This document shows, piece by piece, positions 11,775-23,951 of a DNA stretch of 64,000 bases. The stretch's first letter is position 1, and every line of letters starts with the position of its first letter. Below the pieces are notes generated by a model. That model saw nothing but the letters and a program-made list of their open reading frames with translations. It ran no database searches and was not told the DNA's origin. Position numbers and translations under genes: made by a program. This DNA comes from Prorocentrum cordatum (lineage: Eukaryota > Sar > Dinophyceae > Prorocentrales > Prorocentraceae): assembly GCA_963575745.1 (NCBI GenBank), contig CAUYUJ010017891.1, forward strand, positions 116,382-180,381. The letters run 5' to 3'.

Positions 11775-13351
11775 ATGGCTCGCGCTGGTGCGTGGCTACT
11801 AACATTGGCATTGCTGGTGCGTCTGGTCGGGGCAAGTAAGAAGGCCTCAAAGAGGCCCGCGTGCTGCATTGCTGATCATCCTGAGCATCCAGTGTTTGAG
11901 GAGGCCCGTCGTTGGGCCCGATCCCGCGCTGAGTTCTATTCTGAACGTGGCTATGTGTGCAATTTTGCGAGCCCTGATGTCAAGCTATCGACCTACAACG
12001 AATTATTTCGTGATGTGCTGGAGAAGGCGCCTACTATCGCTCGCACCGTTGCCTTTGCAGAATTATTTGCAGGTTATGCTGACACCGCCGCTTGCGTTAC
12101 TCGTCGGGGATATCGCGCGTACGCGTTCGATAGGAAGCGCGGCGATGAGTTACAGAACATATGCACAGTGGGGGGGATCATGTACGCATTCTATCTGGTC
12201 ACAGCTGTGAGTCGGTCTGGCCTACTACATTGCTCGCCACAATGCAGCTCTTGGATTGGAATGGCTCGCGGCCACAGTGGCCGGCGCAACAACTCTATCG
12301 AGGGCGATGTGGGACGCGAGGACGTGAGGGAGGCAAACTGGACAGCTTTCATCTTGTCAGGGGGCTGGGTAACACCACAAGACAATCACTACCCCCAAAC
12401 CTATTGACGACACGAGCTAATGTTGTTAATAGGGGCTGTTGAATGGTGTAGGTGGTGTAACACGTGACAGGGACGTGGGAATACGACGCGGGGTGAAACC
12501 TATGAACAGGACATGATGACGATGAGGGGGAGAGGGGATGTACGCTCAACGCTGGCATGCCAAACTCCTTTAATTTTGGAGGTTGGCAATGCACGCGCAC
12601 GTCCATCAACGCACCGTCAACGTGCATTCAACGCATCCGTTGAATGTTGGTTGTCGTGTGCGCGTGTTATGACAGCAATTGCCCCCCGCCCATCACCACC
12701 CCTTCCCCCGCGCCTCTACGCATGCCCCGTCGGCATCAATGCCACCCGCTCACGGTTGGTGGACGGGCGGCGACGTGACCTTGTATGATGTTGGTGAACA
12801 TGTGATACAAAGAAGACGACGAGGCGCGGGTGTGCGGAGGGGCGGTGCGGGGCTGGGGCCAATTACGATCCGCTTGCGCGGGCCATCCACCCTCCCTCCG
12901 AAGGTCACAATTGGTAGTGTATTCGGTCACGCGGGGTGTGAGAGTGGTGATTGAGCAACCGTTGAATTCGTTACTTTACAAGTGGACAGACCTTCAAAGT
13001 GCAATGGATCTAGTGGGGATGGTACGTTTCACCTCGTGCATGGGAGGGTTCGGATACAAGACCCTCAAACGCCTCGAGTTTTACGCTACATGTGACGTTG
13101 CGATTGATAGCCTGGTCAAGGGGGTTAAGGATTTCAAACGGCCTGATGACGCAGGGAGTGCGATCTATGATATGACTCCCCGATCGGCGAGCGCTGATGT
13201 CACGAAGGGTTGGAAGCGCAGGGGTTGGGTGACTGGCAACAAAGATGGTCTTAAGGACTCAGCGCGATACCCTGGGCCTTTTTGTGCTGCCTTGGCTGAG
13301 GTCGCAATTGGCGGCATGAGCGACGCGGGGCGTTTGGCCACGCGACTTTAA
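11775..13351 (+). CDS. Cytosine-5 methyltransferase-like protein
   Basis: Two exons, about 11775-12338 and about 12908-13351 (TAA at 13349-13351). The first holds VAFAELFAGYADTAACVTRR, which fits the SAM-binding motif I of C5 methyltransferases (ELFAG), and LLHCSPQCSSW, which fits the catalytic PC motif with its cysteine kept. The second begins VVYSVTRGVRVVIEQPLNSL, where IEQP takes the place of the ENV motif. I recall such methyltransferase-like proteins as abundant in dinoflagellates. The first Met (11775) starts a hydrophobic stretch that could be a signal peptide, which would be odd for a DNA-modifying enzyme. The frame is open upstream into the last exon of the preceding gene, so a fusion is possible. 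Enzyme activity and substrate are unproven. Confidence 0.5.
12339..12907 (+). other. Intron with TTGAC hairpin
   Basis: It splits the methyltransferase-like gene between DVREAN and VVYSVTRG. It contains CATTCAACG-CATC-CGTTGAATG (12625-12646), a perfect 9-bp stem with a 4-base loop, inside a cluster of TCAACG copies. Borders are approximate. Confidence 0.5.
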
Positions 13352-13739
13352 TATGACTATTGACGTTCGGGAGGGAAGGACATGCGATATAGGGGTGACT
13401 ATGTGTACACCAATGAATAAACATGATATACGCACACTGTACACGTATGCTCATGGCACCGCCTACCTTCATATGCGGCGATGCTCGCTGTGCTGTTTTT
13501 TTTCGCTTTCACCGACGGTGATCAGCCGTGCGGCGTGCCTCGCAGAGCAGGAGTTTTGGGCCGCATACCGCCCTCAGCCATGCTCAGTCACGCAAATGCT
13601 TCACACACATCTCCATCATCCTAAGCTGTTCCACGCAATCCGATCAGTCATACAATGCTTGTGTGGTAGCTTACAAGCGTGTTAGACTAACAGTGTGAAC
13701 CCACGCCCACCAACCGACATGTTTGAACCACAGGCACGT

Positions 13740-13965
13740 ACACAACCACTTACGCAACTCCGTACCTATACGTACGCACGCACGCTCACACGCACACGCA
13801 CACACACATACACACATATATACACACGCACACACACAACCATTAGCAACGCACACACACAAAAGCATACACCCATTTCGTCACACACACACACACCCAT
13901 ACACGCACACACACACACACACGCGTCCCATCTCTCTCTCGCCCGCGCATACGCACACACGCCTG
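13740..13965 (+). repeat. (CA)n-type microsatellite
   Basis: An imperfect CACACACGCACAC array downstream of the methyltransferase-like gene. Translations on both strands (His/Thr or Val/Cys rich) are not coding. The stretch 13352-13740 shows no gene. Confidence 0.85.
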
Positions 13966-14159
13966 TGACCTAGCTGCACAGCACACCGCATTCTGACATC
14001 GAACCGCCCTCCATCCATACATAAGGTGGACCTTGGTCCACACGAAGCGTGCCCAGAGAAGGGATTGCGAACGGGACGTGGAGCGCTGGCTAAGTGACGG
14101 CGCGTTTGGCACCGCCACTGGGCCACCCACGGGCCGCTTGCAATGGCATCTCGGGGCTG

Positions 14160-14455
14160 CCTCGGAGTGGAATCCAGGGGCGTCTAGGGACACGGAGTCT
14201 AGGGCGGGGGTCTAGGGGCCAGGAGTCTTGGGCGGAATTCTAGGGCAGGCGTCTAGGACGGGAGTCTAGGCACGGGTGGTCTAGGGAATGCGTGAGTCTC
14301 GGGCATGAGTCTAGGAGTCTGGAGTCTAGGGCCGGGAGTCTCGGGCTGGAGTCTAGGGACAGGGAGTCTAGGGGGGCGTCTAGGGCCAAGGAGTCTTGGG
14401 CGGGCGTCTCGGGACCAAGAGTCTAGGGCGGGAGTCTAGGGACAACTGGTCTACG
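14160..14455 (+). repeat. GGGAGTCTAGGGC minisatellite
   Basis: About eighteen copies of a 13-18 bp GGAGTCTAGGG(A/C)-type unit with length variation. Confidence 0.85.
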
Positions 14456-14740
14456 GCATCGGTGCGAATCTCAAATCTCGATGTCCACCCACCCAACCCT
14501 TCAGGCTCAAAACCGACAGATACAAGCAGCCGAGTGTCCGAGGAGAGTCCAGCGACGATGAGCATGTCTAAGGAGGATGCCACCGACTGGATGGCTGGCG
14601 GGTGGGATCCAGAGCTGGTGGGGCAACTGACCAGACTTGGCGCGACATGATTTTTACGGCCGTCGGCAGACCTCGTTGACCATCGATCTCGCCACTCGTA
14701 TCCACATCTCCACAAGTTATGCTAACCATGCCCTCCCCAG

Positions 14741-15010
14741 TTCGCGCCCAGTCTGGTCGGGCGCGCCATCAGCCATACAATTCGACTAACAACCCATCAA
14801 ATCGAAACATCACGGCACATACTAAACCAACAAAACAACCTGACTGAACACGCGATCGACTCACGTCAGACCGAACTCGACCGCCGCATGTACGATAAAC
14901 TGGGGAGGGCGTTGAAACGGTTCCGCGAGGATCGGCCGAAAGAGACCGCCAAGTTCAAAATGAAAATCGAACATGCATCAGGTGCGTGGTCCGAAATATC
15001 CAGGCACTGA
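14741..15010 (+). CDS. Orphan coding exon, unknown product
   Basis: An open stretch of 89 codons that starts straight after a good acceptor (CCCTCCCCAG, 14731-14740) and ends at TGA 15008-15010. It contains TELDRRMYDKLGRALKRFRE and then KETAKFKMKIEHASG, a charged, helix-prone sequence. CAG|GTGCGT at 14979-14986 is a good donor, so the exon may end there instead. A preceding exon may lie at 14470-14650 (SKEDATDWMAGGWDPELVGQ), and a following one at about 15257-15383 (NMFKLGVHRSGGGDLLAVNP). The family is not recognised and the gene is not assembled. Confidence 0.35.
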   Translation, partial: FAPSLVGRAISHTIRLTTHQIETSRHILNQQNNLTEHAIDSRQTELDRRMYDKLGRALKRFREDRPKETAKFKMKIEHASGAWSEISRH

Positions 15011-15084
15011 AATATTCTACATCCACCACGTATCCTATCATCCTGCTCCCCCTTGCCCACCTCTCGCGTCCACTCAGGGTGCCA

Positions 15085-15135
15085 ACCCTCAACGATGCAT
15101 TACTGCATCGTCAACGCGCGCGTTGACGGTCTGAT
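15085..15135. repeat. TTGAC palindromes
   Basis: GTCAACGCGCGCGTTGAC (about 15109-15126) is a perfect 18-bp palindrome, and ACGATGCA-TTAC-TGCATCGT lies just before it. This is the same TTGAC core as the hairpins at 901-930 and 12625-12646. Confidence 0.75.
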
Positions 15136-15389
15136 ACTCCTGCACGGTGTGATGCTTCGTGTAGGTTTGGTGCGCACGTGTGGCGCTAGGTGGGGGAAAC
15201 GGGGGTGATGGTAGACATGGTGGGTAACTACTTGCGGGGCGCCTTGTCATTTTCAGCCACAGTGCCCAAAACATGTTCAAGCTCGGCGTTCACCGCAGTG
15301 GCGGGGGGGACCTCCTGGCTGTCAACCCTTTCGCATCTAGCAACTCGTGCCCTCCCCGCCCGACCGAACCTGACGAACCATAGTCGGAT

Positions 15390-16400
15390 GACGACGCAGC
15401 GTTGCCAGACCTTTTCGCCCCATACGGGGCCTAGGCACAGCTGAACACCGCATGTACGCCGCATTCGCGGCCGAACACTGAAGCAATAACGGACAAGGGA
15501 CGAGCGGGCGGAACGGTGAAGAATAGAGAATGACTACATGATCGGGAGGTCGCGGCATCGTCGGAAGGAAGGGAGCTGGGCGACAACAAGGCGAGGAGAA
15601 CGATGAAACTAAACAGATCAACAGGGGGACGCAGATGGTAGGGACGATGCGAAGAAAAGAATACGCCATGGCGGGAGGGCGACGCGGATGATAATGATGG
15701 GGACAGAACGCAGGATTGCGCGAACGAAGCAAACGGGGAGGTTAAATGGCGGAGAACGGGATGCTATGACGAGGGAGTTTCCTCCTCCCGCCACGTTCCC
15801 TTCCCCCCTTGTCTTCGTCAATCTTATCATTATCAGTGCCTCCTGGCCCGTCTTATCGACGCCTCCTCTACGCCTTCCCCAACTTCGCCCCCCCCCCATC
15901 GCGTCAACGCATATGGTTGTCAATGTAACGTAAACGTGCGGTATGGCATGTATCAGTGCGTTGATTATTTACCATGGCAACGTGTTGCGCGTGCTCGGGC
16001 CCACCGCACCGCCGAATATGTGCTTACTTTGTAACATATCCTTAAACGTATTACGTAATGGCATATCCATATAACGACGGGTGGTATGCCATGTTGCACG
16101 ATTGCGGGGAACGTCGCACCATATCTTGCTTACGCTGGCTAAGCTAAGATTAATGTACGTTCGTCATTAAATCTTCCAGTCATCATTGCATGTCCCTTCG
16201 TAGTTATAATCGATGTTGCATATTGCGCGGCTGAAAAGTGGCGCGGTGCACGCCGCGCGCGCGCAAAACAACGCCTGCGCTGCGTTTATCTTGCAGTTTC
16301 ATCAGCGCACCCAAACCCGCAGCTAAACGATATTATACTACAGCTAAAAAAATGCTGTTCGCACTTGCCGGCTATTTATAAGCTGTTTGAGACCTCTGGG
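15390..16400. other. Intergenic stretch, AT-richer near its 3' end
   Basis: No convincing gene. 15480-15780 is purine-rich with GAGGA runs, 15780-15900 pyrimidine-rich. From 15940 to 16370 the sequence is clearly richer in A and T than its surroundings (TTACGTAATGGCATATCC, ATTATACTACAGC) and ends just before the Helitron-like gene. It could be a 5' flank, but I see no defined promoter element. Confidence 0.45.
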
Positions 16401-17917
16401 TCGAGCATTGCGGACACTCTGCAAGCGATCAGGACGACGTGTCCGAGGGCGAGGCAGATGCCCGACCCGCGCGGACCCTGGTGAAGCACCGAGGGGTGTA
16501 CTACTTGCAGTCCCCGGAGCTCGTGCAGAAGCTCCTGGACGTGGACAGGCACAGGCAGCGGTGGCCTTTGATCCCGTACGAACAGCTGCGCGCCTCCAGC
16601 GTTCAGCACCCGGAGCACCCAGAGTGGCGGTGGTTGCTGCCTTCCCGTCGAGTTCCTGTGGTAGCCCCACCAGAAGCAACGACGGACACCTGCGGTGCTT
16701 CTCAGCCTGCTCCCGACAGGCCCGACGGAACTTCTCAGCCTGCAGACGAGAGGCCTCCGTGCGCAGGGGTGGGAGATGCCAACGCGTTGGTGTGGGTCTG
16801 TTGGGAGTGCCTCAATGACCTGTGCGCCAAGAAACCGAAGATGCCGTTAAACGCCCTGGTCAACGACAACTGGATCGGCCGGGAGCTCATGCACGTCCGC
16901 AACGCTTCGAAGGCTACTAAGATGCTGTCGCCCCTTGGCCGACGCTGTTGGAAGCAAGTCCGTCTCGGCAAGGGCGCTCCGGATGTCCAGCAGAAAGGCG
17001 TCTCGGGCAACGCCATCCTCTTCGCCCAGCCCACGGCGCAAATCCCGTCCATGGAGCTGCCCCCGGCGGAGGGCGCGCTTGTGGACTCTCTGAACGTCGT
17101 CTTCTCGGGCGCCGCGCACAATCTCAGCGAGGCGCACTGGGCAACAGTCAACCGAGCCGAATACATGCAGATCGTGAGGGAGCGCAAGCAGCAGTGCGCA
17201 ACTTTCTCCGAGGTGTCCATCCGAGAGGACGTCGCCCCGACGCGGCTGCCGGAGGACGGCGTGCCAGACCACATCCAGGCCTGTCTGCAACCGGTGGATG
17301 GTGCCGACAAAGCCCCGGTACGTTTGTTGGGGCCAGCATCCAGAGCGCCGGAGGTGGGCAGAGACGACGAAGCGGGAGACGAGTCTGACAAGGAGGACGA
17401 GTCTGACGAGCAGAAAGAGACAGACAAAGACGGACAACCACCAGAACAGCCTGACATGGCCTACCTGCATGAGAATGTGGCAGAGTTCACAGTTGCAGTG
17501 GATCCAGTGCATGACGTCGCTCCAGTCCGAATGATGCAAGCGCTGCAAGGCACGCTGGTGGCACTGCAGGAGCAGGCGGCACGCATCGCAAAGAACGAGG
17601 CGACACCGACAGTGGCAGACAGCAGCGGTGCTCTTCAGCCTGTTGCCGACGAAGGCGGCAGGTATACTATGCGCAGCATGGTTCCCGATGTGCAGAGTGC
17701 TGCTCGTTCGTTTGACGAGCGAGCGCAAGTGGTGCTGGAGACAGCGCAAGCAGGAGCAGACGCGTGCAGGGCGGTGGGCCCGCACTCCTCATCGGTGCCT
17801 ACGCAGAAACCCTTGAGTTCTTTCGACAGCAGGTCCTGGCCGGCGTGCTACACAGAGTTCTGGTTCGGGGACGGCGCGCCGAACCTCGAGCGGGATCGGC
17901 CCATGTTGTTCGAACAG

Positions 17918-18031
17918 GTCTGCCCCAGGAACACTGCCAATACTACCATTAGTCAAAGCAATGATTTGTACTGGCACAGTTCCAGTGCTTCGTGAAATTA
18001 GTAGTGCTAGTACTTGTAGTAGTCCTTCGAG
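17918..18031 (+). other. 114-bp GT-AG intron in the Helitron-like gene
   Basis: Exon ...CGAACAG|GTCTGCC and ...CCTTCGAG|GTCGCGC join in frame to MLFEQ-VARRL. The borders share AG|GTC, so the exact cut is ambiguous and resembles a target-site duplication. The inside holds TACTACCATTAGTC and the partly complementary GTAGTGCTAGTACTTGTAG. Confidence 0.65.
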
Positions 18032-21000
18032 GTCGCGCGACGCCTGATCAACCTGGAGGAGCTCGAGTACTCTCTCGCGACCGACGAGGAGACCTACGAG
18101 GCAGCCAGCCAGAGCCGCTTCAACTCGCCAGAGATCCTCGCTGTTCTCGGCGACGTGATCCGCCGGCTGCGGCTCTTGAAAGGCACTCGGGCGGCGATTG
18201 GCAGGAAAGGCTTCGGCGCTGACCTCCAGATCCTGTCAGAGGCGTCGGCGGAGGATTTCATGGAGGCTCTGAACATCGCGAAGCCGGGCGACTGCATCGG
18301 CTCCGCCATTTCACGCCCGGGCATGCCTGCGAAGGTCAAGACTGCCCTCAGGACGTTGCTTCTCAGCACTTCCGATGTGCCTGGCACCGAGGGGCGGAAA
18401 CGGCACTCCGCTTCAACGGGCACGGCAACAACCTCAAGTTCGGCGCGGCCAGCTTCTTCGTCTCACCGAATTTCGCAGACACGCGCAGCCCGTTGGTCCT
18501 CCAGCTTCACGAAGGGCCGGGAAAGCGGAGCCACTTGGACATTGGCGGGGGCGCGGTTAGCGCCGTTGCCAGAGCCGGCGGCGCTTCTCAGCCTGCTGGC
18601 CCTGACTTGCGGAGCCCAGCGCCTACCATGCCTTCTCTGGAGCGGATGCACCAGATAATGGCAGCAGACCCGCGGGCGCAGGCCAAGTTCTTCCTGTTGA
18701 TGACGGAGCTTCACTACCGCTACATCATCGGCTTAGAGCGCCTGTTTGTTGGCCGCACAAGGCTAGCCCGACAGGCGGTGTCAACAGAGGACGACGTGGC
18801 AGCGTCTCTGCAGCCGTGCGTGGCCCCAGGCACCACTGATGTGCAGGCGCCTTTCGAAGCGCAGGGTCGGGGCTTCACGCATGGCCACGGCAAAGGCCAC
18901 AGCGTCATCGGGCCTACGATGGCGTGGCTGCGGTCGGCCGTGGTCGCAGGGCTGCGCACCGCTGCTCGGAAGCTGCGATCTGCGCTTCTTTCCACCGCGG
19001 AGACCGTGCAGTACGAAGCTGCCAACGAGCCGGCACGGCAGCTGGGGCTTCCTGACGTCGCGCCAGAGCCTTTCACAGCCAGGCAGCAGCGACAGAGCCG
19101 CATGGACGGAGGCGAGGAGGAGGACGGCACCCTGCGCGACGAGGTGCCGCTCGGCCCGCCAGTGGAGCAGCCGTACCTCGTGGAGGAGCGCGCGCGGGCG
19201 GCCGCAGAGAACCGGATGCCTGCAATCGGCGCTGCAGCGTGCCGGGGCCTCCCGCTCACAGGAGCCTTTCAGTCTACGTTTCCAAGCTACCGCCAGCGAA
19301 CTAGCTTCGGGCAGCTAGGTGGCGCTCCTCAGCCTGCCATGGCAGCCAACCATGCTAGCCTCTTCCAGACGAACGAGGATGGAGCGATTCAGGAAGTCCT
19401 CAAGCACGATGGCTCGCCGGCTTCGGTCGAGGACACTAACGCAGATGCGGAGGCTTGGGCAGTAGCGTTTAGCCATGACTTATTTTGCAACATCTGCTCC
19501 AACCACGAGCACGACTGCACCGAGACGTGCGTCAAGTACGTCAAGAAGAAGCTCGAGGCCAAAGAGAGTCTGCGCTCGAACAGGACCCCGTCGTGCCGCT
19601 TCTGGTTCTTTCGCATCCAGCAGCTATGTCTGGTAGGCCGCAGCAAGCGAGTGCGTCGGCGTGGCAAGCCTTTGGTCCGGACTCCGTTCATCGACTTCTC
19701 TGACGACCGCAACCAGCGGTGCCGCTGCCAGGTCAAACGCGACCAGCCGTTCAGGAGCTCCAGCAACGACGTCTCTCAAGTGACCAGCCGGTGCAACGTG
19801 GATTTCCAGTTCTTGATGTGCGCGCCTGACGAGTCCGCCGAGGCAGCAGAAGTGCTTCAGCCTGGTGGTGCTCCTCAGCCTGCCCAGGACGAGCCGCCTG
19901 CGGCCGCCCCAGCTCAGCTGGCCAAGCGCAGAAGGATTACCAAGAAGACGGCCACCATGAAGAACCCAGACTCGGGAATCGCAATGCGCTTATCAAAACA
20001 ACTCAGCGGCCGCAGAAAGTGGCTCTACGGTTGTGGCTCCTTGCAGCCGAAGGATGCATCTGTCGTGGAGAGCTTCCAAGCTGCTTTCCAGAAGGCCTTC
20101 TCCATGGACTTCTACATCACGAAGTACCAAGGAAAAATGATGGAGTCCATGACGCCGCTCTTCCAGTCTATGCTCACCGGCATGCAGCGTCTGGAGCAGC
20201 AGGAGAGGGAAGAGCAGGAGGAGGAAGCCCGCAAGGTGCTCAGTGAGGGCGGCGCTGATGGCGAGGACCAGACGCTGGCCAAACGGAGCCGGACGCGCGA
20301 GGATCTCGCTCGCCGCGCTCGGCGGGTCTGTATCCGGCTGGCGTCGATGGCGAACCGGTGCTTCTGGCTCTCCACGACGGAGGTGGCGGTGCACATCCTC
20401 ACAGGCGGCGACTGCCTCCAGTCGCACCACAATGTGCGGCTCTTCACGAGACAGCTGCAGTGGGCCTGCCAGCAGTGCAAACGCTTGCTAAACCATGAAG
20501 GTTCGGGCGAGGAGCAGCATAATGATCAGGTGCCAATACAAGCAGTCCGCATCCAGATCCCTTTCGCCGACGACGAGGAGGAGGAGGAGGCAGCAAGTGA
20601 GACCAGCGGTGCTCCTCAGCCTCCTGGAAACACCCCTGCTGGTGATGGGCAGGCTGGCGGTGCGGAGTGCGAGGACATGCGCGCGTGCACCACCAGCACG
20701 AACACGGCCGACGACTACGCCCACAGGGGCCCTCGCCTGCAGACCATGCCGTACTACATCTACAGGATGTACGTCCGGCGAGTCCTGAAGCCGAGCCGGG
20801 TCAAAACTTCTGGGCCGACATTCTTTGTTTTCGAGAACCACTACGTCATGGCTCAGCGGTACGTGCAGGAGGTCCACTTGACGCGGATAAACGTCCCCAC
20901 CATCGACGGTTTCCAGTGCCCGACCTGGGCGCAGGACCCCGAGCAGAACTCGCTCTTCAAGGCCCTCCTCTTCACGCCTTGGGCGTGCGAGGGTCCCCTC

Positions 21001-23555
21001 TCTTGTGGCTGCGTTACTCAGCACAGCCATGTGTTGAGGAACTGCGACTGCCCCGCCGTGCGCCCATGCTCGTTCGAGCGGGCGCGGCGGCTTCGGTGCG
21101 CGGAGATCCACGTGCTGGCGGCGCGCGCAGACTCCAGATGCCGCCTGGCCCGCAAGAGGCTCGTGCTCGCGGACACGACCCTCTTCTCCGAGCTGAAAGA
21201 GCCTTGGGCGAACTTCGAGGAGGGCGAGCTGGTGCTCCTCAGCCTAGCGCACTTCGCAAGGTCCCAGCTGGCGCGGCGCATGCCAGTGGAGGCGGCACGA
21301 CGCATCCTCGCCTTCAGTAGCCACCACTGCAGGTGGCACGAGGAACAGTGCACCCTGGCAGAGTTCTGCGCGTACGTGGCGCGAGACGTGCTGGCGCACG
21401 TGGACCTCGCGGCGGAGGCGCGGGTTAAGCCTCGGCCAGCAGCGAGTGCCCACCTCGAGGCGGATGAAGACTCCGCGAGCGATGCCGAAGGGCCCAAGGG
21501 GCGAGTCCCGCTGGAGCTCGTTGACGTGGGTGGAGGCGGCGGCAGCGACGTGGAGGAGGAGGTGGAGGACGCCGCGATTACAGAGATCTCCATGTTTCCG
21601 CTGCGGGACCACGTCAGAGCAACCGAGCTGGCCCTGCAGCAAGACCACCTGCAGCGCTTGGACCAGAAGAGCCGCCTCAGCTACGCCGATAAGCAGCTGA
21701 AGAATCTCAACCGAGCGTACGGCGGCATGCTGCACGTAATTTTTGCACAGCCAGCCAGCACCGGCGCGCGGGACCATCTGGGCACGCGACTGGACGAGAG
21801 CTTTTCTGACATGCTGGCCTTACAGCGGCAAACCATTGCGCTCCAGAAAAAGCAAACGAGCCCGGATGGAGAGATCTTGCCCGATGCTGCGGACGACTGG
21901 CTACCCAGCGGTGCTCCTCAGCCTGCTGCCGAAGACGCGCAGCCAGAGCTCGTGCCGCAGCTCTTGGCCATGCAGGGCCCGGCGGCTGTTGCGTGGAAGC
22001 TGGTCACTGATGCCGAGTGCACGGAGGAGCAGATTGACGCGGTGGCGTTGTTCGCGCTGTCCCTGCAGAAACGCTTTGACGGCAGACCAGACAAGACAAC
22101 GCATCTGCTCCCCGTGGTGTCCGCGACAGGCAACCACAGAGCGATCTGGCTCGGGGGAGGCGGTGTCGGCAAGACACGCACCCTCTCCAAAGTGGTGGAG
22201 CCGATGGCCATCACTTACTTCGGCGAGCAGGGGTACCTCGGCAAAGCTCAGTCCAACCACGCGGCACACAACCTCGGCCCGCGCGGCAGGACAATGCATT
22301 CCTCCAATGGGCTGCTCATGTCGGACTCCATGCAGACCGCAGGCTGCGCTTGACGCCACAGACGCAGAAAAAGCTGGACCGCCTCACAGGCACACTCGGC
22401 GTCGACGTGATCGATGAGCTGGGTGCTGTGCCGGGGCCTTTGCTGCATGCGGATGCACTGCGCACGACCTACGGCAGAGCGTTGCGCTACAACCTCGACC
22501 CCACGGAGTACATGCGGCCGCAAGAGACGTGGGGGCGCACGGCCGTGAAGATCCTGTGCGGGGACTTCTACCAGTTGCCGCCGATCCCCGCCAGCGCCTC
22601 CCTGCTGGCGCCTCCCACGGGCCAGTCCTACGAACACCAACAGGGTAGGAAACTGCTCGCCGACTTCGAGTACGTCATCGATTTCGTGCAGATGCAGCGC
22701 TTTAGAGACCCGTTGCAGCTCGAGGTCCTCCACGCCATGAGAACTCCAGGCGGAAAAAAGATTTCTGACGAGAGCTGGCAGGCGATCGTCAAAACAGAGG
22801 TTGTTAGCCCTAGCGGTGCTGGTCAGCCTGCTGCCAGCAGCAGCGAAGTCGGTCAGCCACCTCAATGGGACCCTCGGTTGCGTGCAGCACGAGGCTGGTA
22901 CGAGTCGGCCTATGAGTGGCGCATCGTCTCTTACGCCATGCATGCACAGGCCAAGCTTGATGCGCGCGATGCTGGCCAGCTGCTCTTCTACGTCCCAGCA
23001 ATCGACAGACCAGCTGCGCGCCTCGCGAAGCCTGACTTCGACGAGATGCGCGCGGAGCCCAACATCGGCGCTACCGCAAAAATGCCGGGGCTGCTGCCGC
23101 TCTTCGTCGGCATGGAGGTCATCCTGACAGAGTCCGTCTTGCCGCCGAAGTATGTCCGTGGCGCGCCAGGCAAAGTGGTAGGCATAGAGCTGCACGCTCT
23201 GGAGCCTCCGGTGGAGGGCCGCCCGTCCATTGTCTCGGACGGTGTGGTCGTACTCTACTACATGCCAAAGGCCGTCTATGTCAAGATCGATGACAGCGAT
23301 GAGCTCTTCTTGAAGGCCGCGCCGGTGACAGCTGGCAGTGCTTCTCAGCCTGCCGGCCCCGACCTGCGCGGAGTGCTCGCGATCACTCCGCAGGCGCGCC
23401 CCTGGAAGTTCAAAGCGGCGACAGGTGGCCCGGCCATCGCGGTCTCCAGGACACAGTTGCCTGTGCTGCCCAAGAAGCAGGGGACTCTGCATGGCGTCCA
23501 GGGCAAGACGGCGGACCCAGGCTTCATCGTGCACTGGACGTTTCCGCCAGGACCT

Positions 23556-23699
23556 TATAATGGTACTAGTAGTGGTAGTACAAGTAGTAGTAGTGGGAAA
23601 AGTAGTAGTATAGTAGTGGCAGTAGTAATCGCAATTCTAGTAATAGTAGCAGTAGTGATGATAATAATACTGTTGATAGTCATGGAGTGAGGACTCAAG
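23556..23699 (+). other. Intron made of TAG/GTA repeats
   Basis: The protein breaks after HWTFPPG and resumes at KESIWLAYY. The intervening 144 bases are imperfect GTAGTA repeats with no stop in frame, so read-through is also possible. The 5' border has no clear GT. Confidence 0.5.
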
Positions 23700-23951
23700 A
23701 AGGAGTCCATTTGGCTGGCCTACTACGTCAGCCTGTCGCGGCCCAGGAGCTTCGCCCAGCTCTTGAGGCACGGCTTGCCTGACCGGAGCATCATCGAATC
23801 CGGCCCCCCGGAACAGATCGCCAAGGCCTTCGCCGAGCTCTTCGCGGACAAGATTGCCGCGACGAAGATCGCTTGCGCGATAGCCCGACGAGAGCTAGGC
23901 TGGCCTGCGCGAGCTTGAGGAACCGTGAGATGCAGCCTGCTTTGTGGTGGC

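Larger units (their letters stand above)
16439..23918 (+). pseudogene. Helitron-like Rep/helicase gene, frameshifted
   Basis: This resembles a rolling-circle (Helitron) replicase. Part 1 (16439-17917) has CWECLNDLCAKKPKMPLNAL and NDNWIGREL, like the DUF6570 region of Helitron proteins. A 114-bp intron (17918-18031) joins MLFEQ to VARRLINLEELEYS. Part 2 (18032-22345) has GRGFTHGHGKGH (a His-x-His Rep motif), CVKYVKKK, and Walker A GGGGVGKT at 22153-22176. Part 3 (about 22335-23555) has VDVIDELG (Walker B) and LCGDFYQLPPIP. The last exon (23700-23918) reads SIWLAYYVSLSRPRSF and ends WPARA with TGA at 23916-23918. Single-base frameshifts lie near 18390 and 22345; no nonsense codon was seen. About ten copies of a 17-bp motif read GA(S/P)QPA in linkers. 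The copy looks inactive unless the shifts are assembly errors. Confidence 0.75.

Noticed and set aside
11775-11850. Signal peptide on the methyltransferase-like protein
   Set aside because: The hydrophobic stretch begins only at an arbitrary Met in a frame open upstream, and a secreted DNA methyltransferase would make little sense; kept only as a remark.
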